Shown in pieces: positions 1 to 5,724 of a stretch of 5,867 nucleotides of DNA. Under the pieces are notes generated by a model. That model saw only the letters and a program-made list of their open reading frames with translations, was not told the origin of the DNA and searched no databases. Location of the stretch: assembly GCA_947629215.1 (NCBI GenBank), contig CANRCU010000151.1:1-5867 (forward strand), read 5' to 3'. The position numbers were made by a program, and so were the translations under genes. This stretch comes from an uncultured Clostridia bacterium. Lineage in GTDB: Bacteria; Bacillota; Clostridia; Lachnospirales; CAG-274. How positions within the stretch are numbered: position 1 is the stretch's first letter; each line of letters begins with the position of its first letter.

Positions 1-18
1 GGTAAATTCAATTATACC

Positions 19-43
19 ATAAAAAGGTTGGACCTTGTTTTTT
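19..43. terminator. Candidate bidirectional terminator after the glycosyltransferase operon
   Basis: AAGGT (24-28) and ACCTT (32-36) form a 5-bp stem with a 3-nt loop. A further A/T pairing (21-23 with 38-40) is possible around a bulged G at 37. On the minus strand the stem runs into a short T-rich stretch, about 45 nt beyond the last stop codon of the operon. On the plus strand it is followed by a much longer T-rich stretch (38-49). The stem is short and poor in GC, so this is a weak call supported mainly by position and the T tracts. Confidence 0.35.
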
Positions 44-87
44 ATTTTTAGTGTTACCTATCTATTGTACCTCAACAGGAACTGCCG

Positions 88-1590
88 CTATTTCTGATAC
101 CACATAAGGTCTTCGCTGAAATAAGGGTCGTCGCGGATAACGGTGTCTTTCCATTTGGATTTAAAGACCGCAGATATTTTTTTTTCTTTTTTTTGCTTGC
201 CGGTCACCCTGAATTTTGCCAGAGGATTAAAAATAACATCATAGCCTGCCTGCCATGCGCGTATACAAAAATCTGCCATACGCTCTTTATCCCTGAGCCG
301 TTCGTCAAAGCCTTTCAGTTCTTTATAGACGTTTTTATTTATTATGACTGCCGTGTTTGCAAGTGCCGTAACATTTTGCGGTATAAGCAGACGGCGCATA
401 TAGCCGTTTGAAAGTATACCGCTGTATGACGGTGTGAGAAATTCCTCTGCGTCCATGCGGTATGCCCCGCCGACTATCTTTTTGCCTTTAAGAAGTATAC
501 CGCCTACTACGGCAACATTGTCAAGTTGAGCATATATCATAAGCTGCCTTATGGATTCCACATCATAGGGAGTCATATTTTTTTCACAAATATAAGCATG
601 TTCCGATGTTTCAAAGGCAATGTCAAGATTATAGTTTGTCGGCCTTGAAACAGGCGCGGCATCGTCAACTGTTTCAAAATCAATATGATAAAGCGGCATA
701 TCGTTATAGGCACTGACGGTGGCGTAATAACCCAAACTGTCAATATAGCTTTGCACGGCTTTGCGCCCCGATTCGATACAATATGGTTTAGCCTCTATGC
801 CCGAGGCGGCTGACGATTTGTGTCTGCGCCAGAAATAAAGCACTTTCGGTATAAAATATACCCTTGCGGCGCTTTCGCAAAGCCGCAATACCAAGTCATG
901 ATCCTGAGAACCCTCATAACCTGCCCTCAGATTGTTTTTGTTGTAAAGCTCTTTTTTAAAGACCAAAAAATGGCAGATATAGTTCTGAGCCAAAAGATTT
1001 ATCGGCGAAAATTCGGGCTTGAAATGTATTATACGCGGCTTGTCAAGCTGTTCGTCAACGGTGACTTCGTTTGAATATATAACATCGGCTCCCTGTGTTA
1101 TTGCACGGCGGCATTCGTAAAGCGCATTGGGCGCAAGGGCATCGTCATGATCGAGCAGACCTATATATTCGCCTTCGGCCATTTTTATTGCGGCTTGAGT
1201 GTTGCCAACAATGCCAAGATTGCTGTTAAGGCAAGCATATTTTATGCGGCTGTCGAGTTCGGCATAGCCTTTTATTATACTGCGTACATAGCCGTGGTCG
1301 CCGTCGCTGCCGTCCGCTATGCACAGCTCCCAATTATAATAGGTCTGTTCCAACACAGATTCTATCATTTCCCTCAGATAATGTTCGGGCGTGTTGTAAA
1401 CGGGTACGGCAAGGCTTATCAATATATTTTCTTTAAAATCGGCATCTTTTTGTAATTGTTTCTCATCATCGGTGAGAGCGCTTTCGTTTAAATAATAATA
1501 GGCTTTTTGTCTGTATTGCAACTGACGTATCCCCTCGTCGACAAGACCGACAAAGCCGTATTTTTTGAATATCCTTTTAATATGTCCCAT
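88..1590 (-). CDS. GT2 family glycosyltransferase with a degenerate second GT-A half-domain (500 aa)
   Basis: This is a cytoplasmic or membrane-associated glycosyltransferase, likely transferring a nucleotide-activated sugar to a growing surface polysaccharide. The first GT-A domain (about residues 57-260) is complete. It has VPVYNTP at 62-68, a LDHDD metal/nucleotide motif at 146-150, an acceptor-side SQDHDL segment near 228-232 and YFWRRHKSS at 252-260. After a linker, residues about 335-475 resemble only the C-terminal half of the second GT2 domain of long O-antigen/rhamnan-type transferases (YAQLDNVAVVGG, then KGFDERL, then GYDVIFNPLAKF). The expected second DXD is absent, with EKNMTP in its place. 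The start chosen is the ATG at 1590, which has an AGGT site 8 nt upstream and lies 17 nt after the upstream stop. A longer reading to 1656 would overlap the upstream gene by 49 nt. It is the last gene of the minus-strand operon. The sugar specificity cannot be read from the sequence. Confidence 0.9.
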   Translation of the reverse strand: MGHIKRIFKKYGFVGLVDEGIRQLQYRQKAYYYLNESALTDDEKQLQKDADFKENILISLAVPVYNTPEHYLREMIESVLEQTYYNWELCIADGSDGDHGYVRSIIKGYAELDSRIKYACLNSNLGIVGNTQAAIKMAEGEYIGLLDHDDALAPNALYECRRAITQGADVIYSNEVTVDEQLDKPRIIHFKPEFSPINLLAQNYICHFLVFKKELYNKNNLRAGYEGSQDHDLVLRLCESAARVYFIPKVLYFWRRHKSSAASGIEAKPYCIESGRKAVQSYIDSLGYYATVSAYNDMPLYHIDFETVDDAAPVSRPTNYNLDIAFETSEHAYICEKNMTPYDVESIRQLMIYAQLDNVAVVGGILLKGKKIVGGAYRMDAEEFLTPSYSGILSNGYMRRLLIPQNVTALANTAVIINKNVYKELKGFDERLRDKERMADFCIRAWQAGYDVIFNPLAKFRVTGKQKKEKKISAVFKSKWKDTVIRDDPYFSEDLMWYQK

Positions 1591-1607
1591 TTTTATACCT
1601 ACAATTC

Positions 1608-2528
1608 TTATAAAAACAGTATTTGTCCGACCTTGCGGACAATACCCTGTTTCCATATACCGTATTTTTTTATTGTCATCAATCGTTTTAACTTATTTTC
1701 ATCGACACATTTGCCATAGGCATTGAGTATTTCCGACTGGCTGTCGGAGAGAAAGGGGGCGTAGAGCTTTGCAAGCTCGGCGCTTTGTATATATCCGAGT
1801 TTCAGCATATTAACTGCGTCCGTCTTATCGGCTGCGCGTGACAAAATATAACCAAGGCTCGACATATTCTTTGCGCCCCTTATATTATGGCTGTGTCTGC
1901 GGTACTGCATGGTTTGTTCGGGCAGAAAAAATATCTGACCGAACAAACAGGCTGTTAAGGCTATCCACCAGTCGTGCAGGGTAGGGCAGACGGGATATTT
2001 CACAATATCAGCCAGTTTTCGGTTTATCATCATTGTACAGCCCGTTACAGTGTTCTGAACAAGCAGCTCGTTCAGCGCCGTTTTTGTGACGTCTATTTTC
2101 TGCATTTTTGTGAAAGACGGGGCAAGCGTGGCGCCGTTTTCGTCTATGACCGACATATCGGTGTGAACAAGCGTGGGTCTGCCGTTTTCGTGTTTTTTCA
2201 TATGATCGAGTGTAAGGCGTATTTTATTATTATCCCAAATATCGTCCTGATCGCAGAACATTATATATTCGGCTGTCGATAGTGAGAGCAGCTTGAAAAA
2301 ATTTTCTTTTGCGCCCATATTTTTTTCGTTAAATATAACTTTTATCTTGTCGGGTGAGCGTTTTTTGAAATTTTCTATTATTTGCCGTGAATTGTCGGCG
2401 GAATTATCGTCGCAGATAATTATGCGAAAATTATCGTAATTTTGTGACAAGACAGAATCAAGCTGTTTTTCAAGAAAATTTTCGCCGTTGCATACCGCTG
2501 TCAATATATCAACATTGTAATTACTCAT
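1608..2528 (-). CDS. RgpB-like GT2 glycosyltransferase, probable rhamnosyltransferase (306 aa)
   Basis: This single-domain GT-A fold transferase is close to the length usual for RgpB/GT_2_like wall-polysaccharide enzymes. Visible motifs are AVCNGENFLEKQLDSVLSQ at the N-terminus, CDDNS at 39-43, the metal-binding CDQDDIW at 92-98, TGCTMM at 162-167, HDWW at 185-188 and YRRHSHN at 209-215. The last three are typical of rhamnosyltransferases that build streptococcal-type rhamnose polysaccharides. The remaining 85 residues form a basic helical tail without a clear transmembrane segment. The ATG lies in an ATGA overlap with the stop of the upstream glycosyltransferase, and GAGG sits 8 nt upstream, so translation is likely coupled. 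Rhamnose as the donor sugar is inferred from family resemblance. The GT2 assignment itself is firm. Confidence 0.92.
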   Translation of the reverse strand: MSNYNVDILTAVCNGENFLEKQLDSVLSQNYDNFRIIICDDNSADNSRQIIENFKKRSPDKIKVIFNEKNMGAKENFFKLLSLSTAEYIMFCDQDDIWDNNKIRLTLDHMKKHENGRPTLVHTDMSVIDENGATLAPSFTKMQKIDVTKTALNELLVQNTVTGCTMMINRKLADIVKYPVCPTLHDWWIALTACLFGQIFFLPEQTMQYRRHSHNIRGAKNMSSLGYILSRAADKTDAVNMLKLGYIQSAELAKLYAPFLSDSQSEILNAYGKCVDENKLKRLMTIKKYGIWKQGIVRKVGQILFL

Positions 2529-3382
2529 TTATCGAACCTCGAACGGATAAGCGCGAGCAGATAATATAAATTTAACCCGCAATGCATAAGAAAGGTAACA
2601 AAAAAGTTGTATTTGTCTTTGTAATATTTATCGTAAAATATGGTTATGCCATCGCGAAAATGCCTTATGACCGCGGGATCTTTGGTTTTAAGACCGCTTT
2701 GACCTTTGAGATGTATCATAAGCCCCTCGGCATAATAGACAACTTTAAGCCCGCTTTGCTTTATGCGGTAGCAAAGGTCTATATCTTCGCCGTACATAAA
2801 TATACTTTCGTCAAAACCGCCGCTTTTTTGCCATACATCGGACGGTATCAGCATAAAAGCGCCGCTTACGCTGTCAACTTCGCAGGTGGTGTGTTCGTCG
2901 ATATAACTCATACGGTAGCCGCCCATTTTTTTGCTTTGCGGAAAAAGCCTGTCAAGTTTTGTTACATAGCAAAAAGCATTCAGCGGTGTAGGGAAACCGC
3001 GCTTGCAGCCATGGTCAAGAGTACCGTCGCGAAGCAGTGTTCTTATTCCAAGGCAGCCTATATCGCGGTGTTCGTTCATATATGCGACCGACTTGTCAAG
3101 CGTATCGGGCTGCATGAGCGTATCCGAATTTAAAAAAAGCAGATAGCGACCGACCGCCTTTTTTGCACCGATGTTGCAGGCATAGCCGAAACCCTTGTTT
3201 TCGACGTCTGAAATAACTGTGACACGGCTGTCGTCGGAGGAATAAGACTTTTCTTTTTTTGAGGAATTGTCGGCAACTATTATCTCATATTCGATTTTAT
3301 GTGTGGTATCAAAAACTGCCTGTATTGTCTGCTCGGTCAGCTCTTTTGTATTATAGTTTACGATTATTACAGATAGATCCAT
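2525..3382 (-). CDS. WbbL/RfbN-like GT2 glycosyltransferase (285 aa)
   Basis: The protein belongs to the GT2 subgroup that includes rhamnosyl-diphospholipid transferases such as WbbL and RfbN. It has LSVIIVNYN at 3-11, ADNSS at 37-41, the nucleotide-contacting GFGYACNIG near 64-72, the metal motif LNSDT at 84-88, VSGAFMLI at 172-179, GGFDE at 188-192, the catalytic-region GEDIDLC at 198-204, and HLKGQS at 224-229. A hydrophobic stretch at about 260-280 may anchor the C-terminus to the membrane. Enzymes of this type often add an early sugar to an undecaprenyl-linked acceptor, which would put it ahead of the other two transferases, as in the gene order. The start is fixed by the domain edge. 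Only a weak AAAGA sequence precedes the ATG, and the first 32 nt overlap the upstream DUF896 gene, so initiation may depend on coupling. Confidence 0.92.
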   Translation of the reverse strand: MDLSVIIVNYNTKELTEQTIQAVFDTTHKIEYEIIVADNSSKKEKSYSSDDSRVTVISDVENKGFGYACNIGAKKAVGRYLLFLNSDTLMQPDTLDKSVAYMNEHRDIGCLGIRTLLRDGTLDHGCKRGFPTPLNAFCYVTKLDRLFPQSKKMGGYRMSYIDEHTTCEVDSVSGAFMLIPSDVWQKSGGFDESIFMYGEDIDLCYRIKQSGLKVVYYAEGLMIHLKGQSGLKTKDPAVIRHFRDGITIFYDKYYKDKYNFFVTFLMHCGLNLYYLLALIRSRFDK

Positions 3383-3584
3383 TTTTCTTTGCTATTTTGT
3401 GTTCATTGCCGTTTTCGTCGATAAAATACATATTTTCAAGATAATTTTGCTCAAAACCTTTGCGAAATTCGGCAATATATTCCGCGCGAAGTTTCTTTTG
3501 CTCTTCAAGCTCGGCGGCGGATAGACCTTCCGTTTTGCTTTTACGGGCAAGCTCGTTTATCCTGTTTATCAATTTTTCTGTCAT
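3351..3584 (-). CDS. DUF896 (YnzC/UPF0291) family small protein (77 aa)
   Basis: The protein begins with a lysine/glutamate-rich helical hairpin: INRINELARKSKTEGLSAAE, then a helix with EEQKKLRAEYIAEFRKGF near residues 30-47. A short segment with IDENGNEH follows. This is the DUF896 pattern: INELA..K, EE..EQ..LR.EY...FR and then ID..G. In Bacillus subtilis the relative YnzC sits in the SOS-controlled yneA operon; its molecular role is not established. The start chosen is the ATG at 3584, preceded by AAAAAGG about 8 nt upstream. A reading from 3614 would begin before the binding site. The last 11 codons overlap the next gene, giving a tail (KKNGSICNNRKL) unlike the usual family ending. It is the first gene of the glycosyltransferase operon. 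Confidence 0.85.
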   Translation of the reverse strand: MTEKLINRINELARKSKTEGLSAAELEEQKKLRAEYIAEFRKGFEQNYLENMYFIDENGNEHKIAKKNGSICNNRKL

Positions 3585-3607
3585 AATTATACCTTTTTTG
3601 TTATAGT

Positions 3608-3624
3608 CGGGCATTGACCGCCCG
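3608..3624 (-). other. GC-rich hairpin in the leader of the minus-strand operon
   Basis: CGGGC (3608-3612) and GCCCG (3620-3624) form a perfect 5-bp all-GC stem with a 7-nt loop. It lies between the predicted transcription start near 3641 and the DUF896 ribosome binding site at about 3592-3598. No T tract follows, so it is not a standard terminator. It could stabilise or modulate the leader, but no function is demonstrated. Confidence 0.35.
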
Positions 3625-3647
3625 TATAGATGTTAACGATTATTCTA

Positions 3648-3676
3648 AGTATAACACAATCGGTCGGTATGTACAA
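3648..3676 (-). promoter_or_regulatory. Sigma-A type promoter for the DUF896-glycosyltransferase operon
   Basis: On the minus strand, TTGTAC (3676-3671) is separated by exactly 17 nt from TATACT (3653-3648). The -10 box matches consensus at five of six positions. The -35 box keeps TTG. The predicted start near 3641 leaves a leader of about 57 nt. No GAAC-N4-GTTC LexA-type operator is visible nearby. Confidence 0.6.
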
Positions 3677-3712
3677 GTAAATTTGAAAGTTGAAATAAAT
3701 ATTTAATATTGG

Positions 3713-3741
3713 TTGATAGTTTTGGGGATTTATTGTATAAT
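3713..3741 (+). promoter_or_regulatory. Sigma-A type promoter for the nagA-like gene
   Basis: TTGATA (3713-3718), a 17-nt spacer and a perfect TATAAT (3736-3741) form a near-consensus promoter. The predicted start near 3748 gives a leader of about 36 nt. It diverges from the minus-strand promoter, with roughly 105 nt between the two predicted starts. I see no clear cre site or GntR-type palindrome in it, so it may be largely constitutive. Confidence 0.75.
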
Positions 3742-3783
3742 ATTCCTAATTTGAAAACTTGTATTAAAATTAGAGGGAATTTT

Positions 3784-4647
3784 ATGGAAACGATAGATAT
3801 ACATATTCACGGCGGTTACGGTATAGACCTGATGAAAGCCGACGCATCCGAGATAGCCAAACTTGCGGTCTTGCTGAAAAAAGACGGTGTGGCGGCATGG
3901 ACGCCGACGCTTGTCGGCGACAGTCTGCCGGTAATGAAAGAACGTGTAAAAGCAATAGCCGATGCCGAAAAAATGCAGAGCGGTGCGGCTATAATAGGCG
4001 TGCATATAGAAGGACCGTTCATCAGTCGGCAAAAGAGCGGTGTTTTGCCGCAGGAAAATATACTGCCTTGTGATGTGGCTTTCTTTGACGAGCTTTCGCA
4101 ATACGGTCTGCCGCTGAGGTTTACCGTTGCGCCGGAGGCGGAGAATGCCGTTGATTTTATAAAATATGTTACTCAAAACGGCGGTACGGTCACGCTCGGA
4201 CACAGCGATGACGACGGAACGTTTACCAAAAAGGCAATAGAGGCAGGCGTTGCGGGTTTTACCCACCTTTTTAATGCAATGCGCGGAATACACCACCGAA
4301 ACGGGTCGATAACGAAAACGGCGCTGCTTTCGGGTCTGCCGTGCGAAATAATAGCCGATACATATCATCTCAGCCCGGATACGATAAGGCTTGTATATAA
4401 AACGGTCGGCATCGAAAATATTGTGCTTGTTACAGACGCTATGAGCGCAATGCAAAGCGTTGTCGGAGAATATGAGTTTTGCAATAAAAAAGTATATTTT
4501 GACGGAAAGACTGTTAAGGCAGGCGGTGTACTTGCGGGCAGCTGCCTCACAATGAAGAAGGCTGTTGAAAATTTTTGCCTTATAACGGGTGAGGATATTG
4601 AAAAAGTGTCCGAAATAATGATGAAAAACAGTTTAAAAATGGTTTAA
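3784..4647 (+). CDS. nagA: Short NagA-type N-acetylglucosamine-6-phosphate deacetylase (287 aa)
   Basis: An amidohydrolase-superfamily TIM barrel, expected to convert GlcNAc-6-phosphate to glucosamine-6-phosphate and acetate in the cytosol. Visible residues: the HxH metal motif in DIHIHGG (His7, His9), HIEGPF with metal ligand Glu76, APE at 116-118, GHSD with His140, THLFNAM with His161, HHR at 170-172, His195 in ADTYH (usually ADG.H) and the catalytic aspartate in VTDAM (Asp218). GGVLAGS follows at about 247-253. The start is the ATG at 3784, with AGAGGG 6 nt upstream; a longer frame from 3709 would begin upstream of the promoter's -35 box. Typical NagA is about 380 residues. This one begins directly at the barrel, without the N-terminal beta-sandwich strands. 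It stops where the NPAK.LG motif should begin (NSLKMV), losing the C-terminal GSI..G.DAD segment. It may be a naturally short variant or a 3'-truncated gene. Confidence 0.85.
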   Translation: METIDIHIHGGYGIDLMKADASEIAKLAVLLKKDGVAAWTPTLVGDSLPVMKERVKAIADAEKMQSGAAIIGVHIEGPFISRQKSGVLPQENILPCDVAFFDELSQYGLPLRFTVAPEAENAVDFIKYVTQNGGTVTLGHSDDDGTFTKKAIEAGVAGFTHLFNAMRGIHHRNGSITKTALLSGLPCEIIADTYHLSPDTIRLVYKTVGIENIVLVTDAMSAMQSVVGEYEFCNKKVYFDGKTVKAGGVLAGSCLTMKKAVENFCLITGEDIEKVSEIMMKNSLKMV

Positions 4648-4687
4648 CAAATCAACGGTTTGTAAATTTGACTATAAAATCGTGGGG

Positions 4688-4699
4688 TTCGGGGTAAAA
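4688..4699 (+). repeat. Left copy of a 12-bp inverted repeat
   Basis: TTCGGGGTAAAA here is the exact reverse complement of 5494-5505. The pair brackets the AT-rich gene and its promoter over 818 nt. No target-site duplication is evident beside the copies, and no transposase lies between them. It may be an element end, a scar or chance. Confidence 0.4.
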
Positions 4700-4720
4700 T
4701 CAGAGCGCAGCTTATGATTT
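4697..4720 (+). terminator. Weak stem-loop downstream of nagA
   Basis: AAATCA (4697-4702) pairs with TGATTT (4715-4720), with an inner AGC/GCT pairing (4704-4706 with 4710-4712). It is followed by ATTTCGG rather than a proper T tract. It is the best candidate for a nagA 3' end that I can see, but it is not a convincing intrinsic terminator. Confidence 0.2.
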
Positions 4721-4730
4721 ATTTCGGAGA

Positions 4731-4756
4731 AAGACTAAATGCTGTTAAGTAGTCTT
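4731..4756 (+). promoter_or_regulatory. Inverted repeat overlapping the -35 box, possible operator
   Basis: AAGACTA (4731-4737) and TAGTCTT (4750-4756) are perfect 7-bp arms separated by 12 nt. The right arm shares its last two bases with the TTGACA -35 box. Such placement suits a dimeric regulator, but no regulator is known and the arms are short. Confidence 0.35.
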
Positions 4757-4783
4757 GACAATGCTGTGCTGTTGTAATATCAT
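4755..4783 (+). promoter_or_regulatory. Near-consensus sigma-A promoter of the AT-rich accessory gene
   Basis: A perfect TTGACA (4755-4760), a 17-nt spacer and TATCAT (4778-4783; five of six consensus bases) predict a start near 4790, about 92 nt before the TTG start codon. The gene therefore appears to be its own transcription unit rather than read-through from nagA. Confidence 0.7.
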
Positions 4784-4788
4784 AAAGT

Positions 4789-4816
4789 AAATGGCAGAAA
4801 ATTTGTCCTGCCATTT
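4789..4816 (+). repeat. Perfect 9-bp hairpin at the predicted transcript 5' end
   Basis: AAATGGCAG (4789-4797) and CTGCCATTT (4808-4816) pair perfectly around a 10-nt loop. The left arm begins at the predicted transcription start, so the mRNA would open with a stem-loop. It could protect the 5' end from decay or act in regulation. No T tract follows (GCTCAATATA), so termination is less likely. Confidence 0.55.
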
Positions 4817-4881
4817 GCTCAATATATATCGAACAAAATTTGAAACGGACTCAATTTAACCTACAGAATAGGAGAATAACC

Positions 4882-5367
4882 TTGAATTGGTTGAATATTA
4901 AAAAGAATCAATATCCTTCAATACTTCTTTCTGATTGCAAAATAGATTGCATAGAGTTAAAAAAGAAAGATATATATATTTACTTTAATGAAACCGGTTT
5001 TATTATTAGAAATGATTTAGATAATAATACATATCATTCTTCTCCGTCACAGTTGATTATTAAAAAGGCAAATTTGGATGATATTACCATTAAAGTAGAA
5101 AGAAGTATTAATATTATGTCGTTGTTTTCTTTAAAATATATACGCGACATAAATTTAAATGAATTGATCAATAAGATAAATTCAAAAGTATGGTTTGTCG
5201 AATTTGTTGAAGAATTTTATTCTTGTATGGGAGCATATTATATTGTATTTATCCACAGTAATAATAAAAAAAAGAAAGGCAAAAAATATTGGGGATATAT
5301 TAACATAAGATATGTTGAATTAATATACATGTGGGATAACATATTATATAATTGGCCCGCATATTAA
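4882..5367 (+). CDS. Unrecognised AT-rich small protein, immunity-protein-like (161 aa, TTG start)
   Basis: I do not recognise the family with certainty. The start is TTG at 4882, chosen because AGGAG (4870-4874) lies exactly 7 nt upstream; an in-frame TTG at 4840 has no such site. The protein begins MNWLNIKKNQYPSILLSDCK and is soluble, with no signal peptide or membrane segment. It reads as alternating beta strands and loops: aromatic-rich DIYIYFNETGFIIRN near 35-49, and DITIKVER near 71-78. A conserved-looking FVEFVEEFYSCMGAYYIVF (about 112-130), a lysine run, and a tyrosine/tryptophan-rich end (YWGYINIRYVELIYMWDNI) close it. The size, N-terminal WLNI, aromatic strands and isolated context are reminiscent of orphan immunity proteins of polymorphic toxin systems. 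This is inference, and no toxin gene is present. In 4921-5040 only 25 of 120 bases are G or C, against 33 of 60 in nagA (3841-3900), which suggests acquisition by transfer. Confidence 0.7.
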   Translation: MNWLNIKKNQYPSILLSDCKIDCIELKKKDIYIYFNETGFIIRNDLDNNTYHSSPSQLIIKKANLDDITIKVERSINIMSLFSLKYIRDINLNELINKINSKVWFVEFVEEFYSCMGAYYIVFIHSNNKKKKGKKYWGYINIRYVELIYMWDNILYNWPAY

Positions 5368-5399
5368 AATCAAGAGTAGGAAAAACGGCATAAAAGTGA

Positions 5400-5648
5400 A
5401 TGGAAGCATGTATCCTTTTTGAATCACAAATAATAAAATACTTTGGAATTGCCTCATAGGGTATCTTTATCGGCTATTTCACGGTGGATAAAGTTTTACC
5501 CCGAATCAAAATTGATGATAATACCATTCTTTCCGTAAAACAGATAAAAGAACTGTAAAAACGCAATACACAGTTTGTGGAAGAGAATATAACAGTTAAA
5601 GATTTCGTACTCCGCTTACGCTACGTACCTATAACAGATGGTTTCTGA
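5400..5648 (+). pseudogene. Possible decayed reading frame with two internal stops
   Basis: One frame begins ATG (5400) and ends TGA (5646-5648), broken by TAG at 5457-5459 and TAA at 5556-5558. The pieces look protein-like: GYFTVDKVLPRIKIDDN and ILSVKQIKEL before the second stop, then FVEENITVKDFVLRLRYVP after it. I cannot assign a family. Two stops in about 80 codons is compatible with chance, and no good ribosome binding site precedes 5400. This is a low-confidence remnant call based on the look of the translated text. Confidence 0.2.
5494..5505 (-). repeat. Right copy of the 12-bp inverted repeat
   Basis: TTTTACCCCGAA is the exact reverse complement of 4688-4699. It lies inside the possible decayed frame, encoding the VLPR part, which argues against a simple transposon end unless that frame is itself not real. 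Confidence 0.4.
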
Positions 5649-5665
5649 CAGAACAGCAGGTGTGC

Positions 5666-5698
5666 CAAAGATATTTGTGCCGTGTACAAATATCTTTG
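5666..5698. repeat. 13-bp perfect inverted repeat with 7-nt loop
   Basis: CAAAGATATTTGT (5666-5678) and ACAAATATCTTTG (5686-5698) are perfect complements around GCCGTGT. It is the longest uninterrupted stem in the window. It lies 26 nt beyond the stop of the minus-strand frame at the right edge, so it may end that transcript, but neither side has a clean T tract. It could equally be a protein-binding or recombination site. Confidence 0.6.
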
Positions 5699-5724
5699 AC
5701 TCTATCTATTATTTTGACCTCAGC

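Larger units (their letters stand above)
5368..5724. other. Gene-poor stretch with decayed-looking sequence
   Basis: No intact gene is convincing here. The stretch holds one arm of the 12-bp repeat, an interrupted reading frame and a 13-bp perfect inverted repeat, which are listed separately. No promoter or obvious terminator for the preceding gene is visible. Confidence 0.5.

Noticed and set aside
11..16. TATAAT on the minus strand near the left edge as a promoter for a downstream gene
   Set aside because: No recognisable -35 box lies 16-18 nt upstream, and no downstream gene is visible in the window.
1591..1656. Upstream start extending the 500-aa glycosyltransferase by 22 residues
   Set aside because: It would overlap the preceding gene by 49 nt, lacks a family-like N-terminus and bypasses the ATG at 1590 with its AGGT site.
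193..3133. Plus-strand open frames antisense to the glycosyltransferase genes, and the long minus-strand frame opposite nagA (3730-4455)
   Set aside because: They are shadows of well-supported genes, lack ribosome binding sites and give no family-like protein sequence.
3585..3720. LexA (SOS) operator upstream of the DUF896 gene
   Set aside because: I looked for a GAAC-N4-GTTC type palindrome, given the link of YnzC to SOS in Bacillus, and found none.
3709..3783. Upstream start extending the NagA-like protein by 25 residues
   Set aside because: The extension covers the -35 and -10 boxes and would start upstream of the transcript; the ATG at 3784 has AGAGGG at the right distance and begins at the DIHIHGG motif.
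4648..4720. Frameshift continuation of nagA past its stop
   Set aside because: Neither alternative frame restores the NPAK.LG or GSI..G.DAD segments, so a simple frameshift does not explain the short C-terminus.
4840..4881. Upstream TTG start for the AT-rich gene
   Set aside because: There is no ribosome binding site before it, whereas the TTG at 4882 has AGGAG 7 nt upstream.
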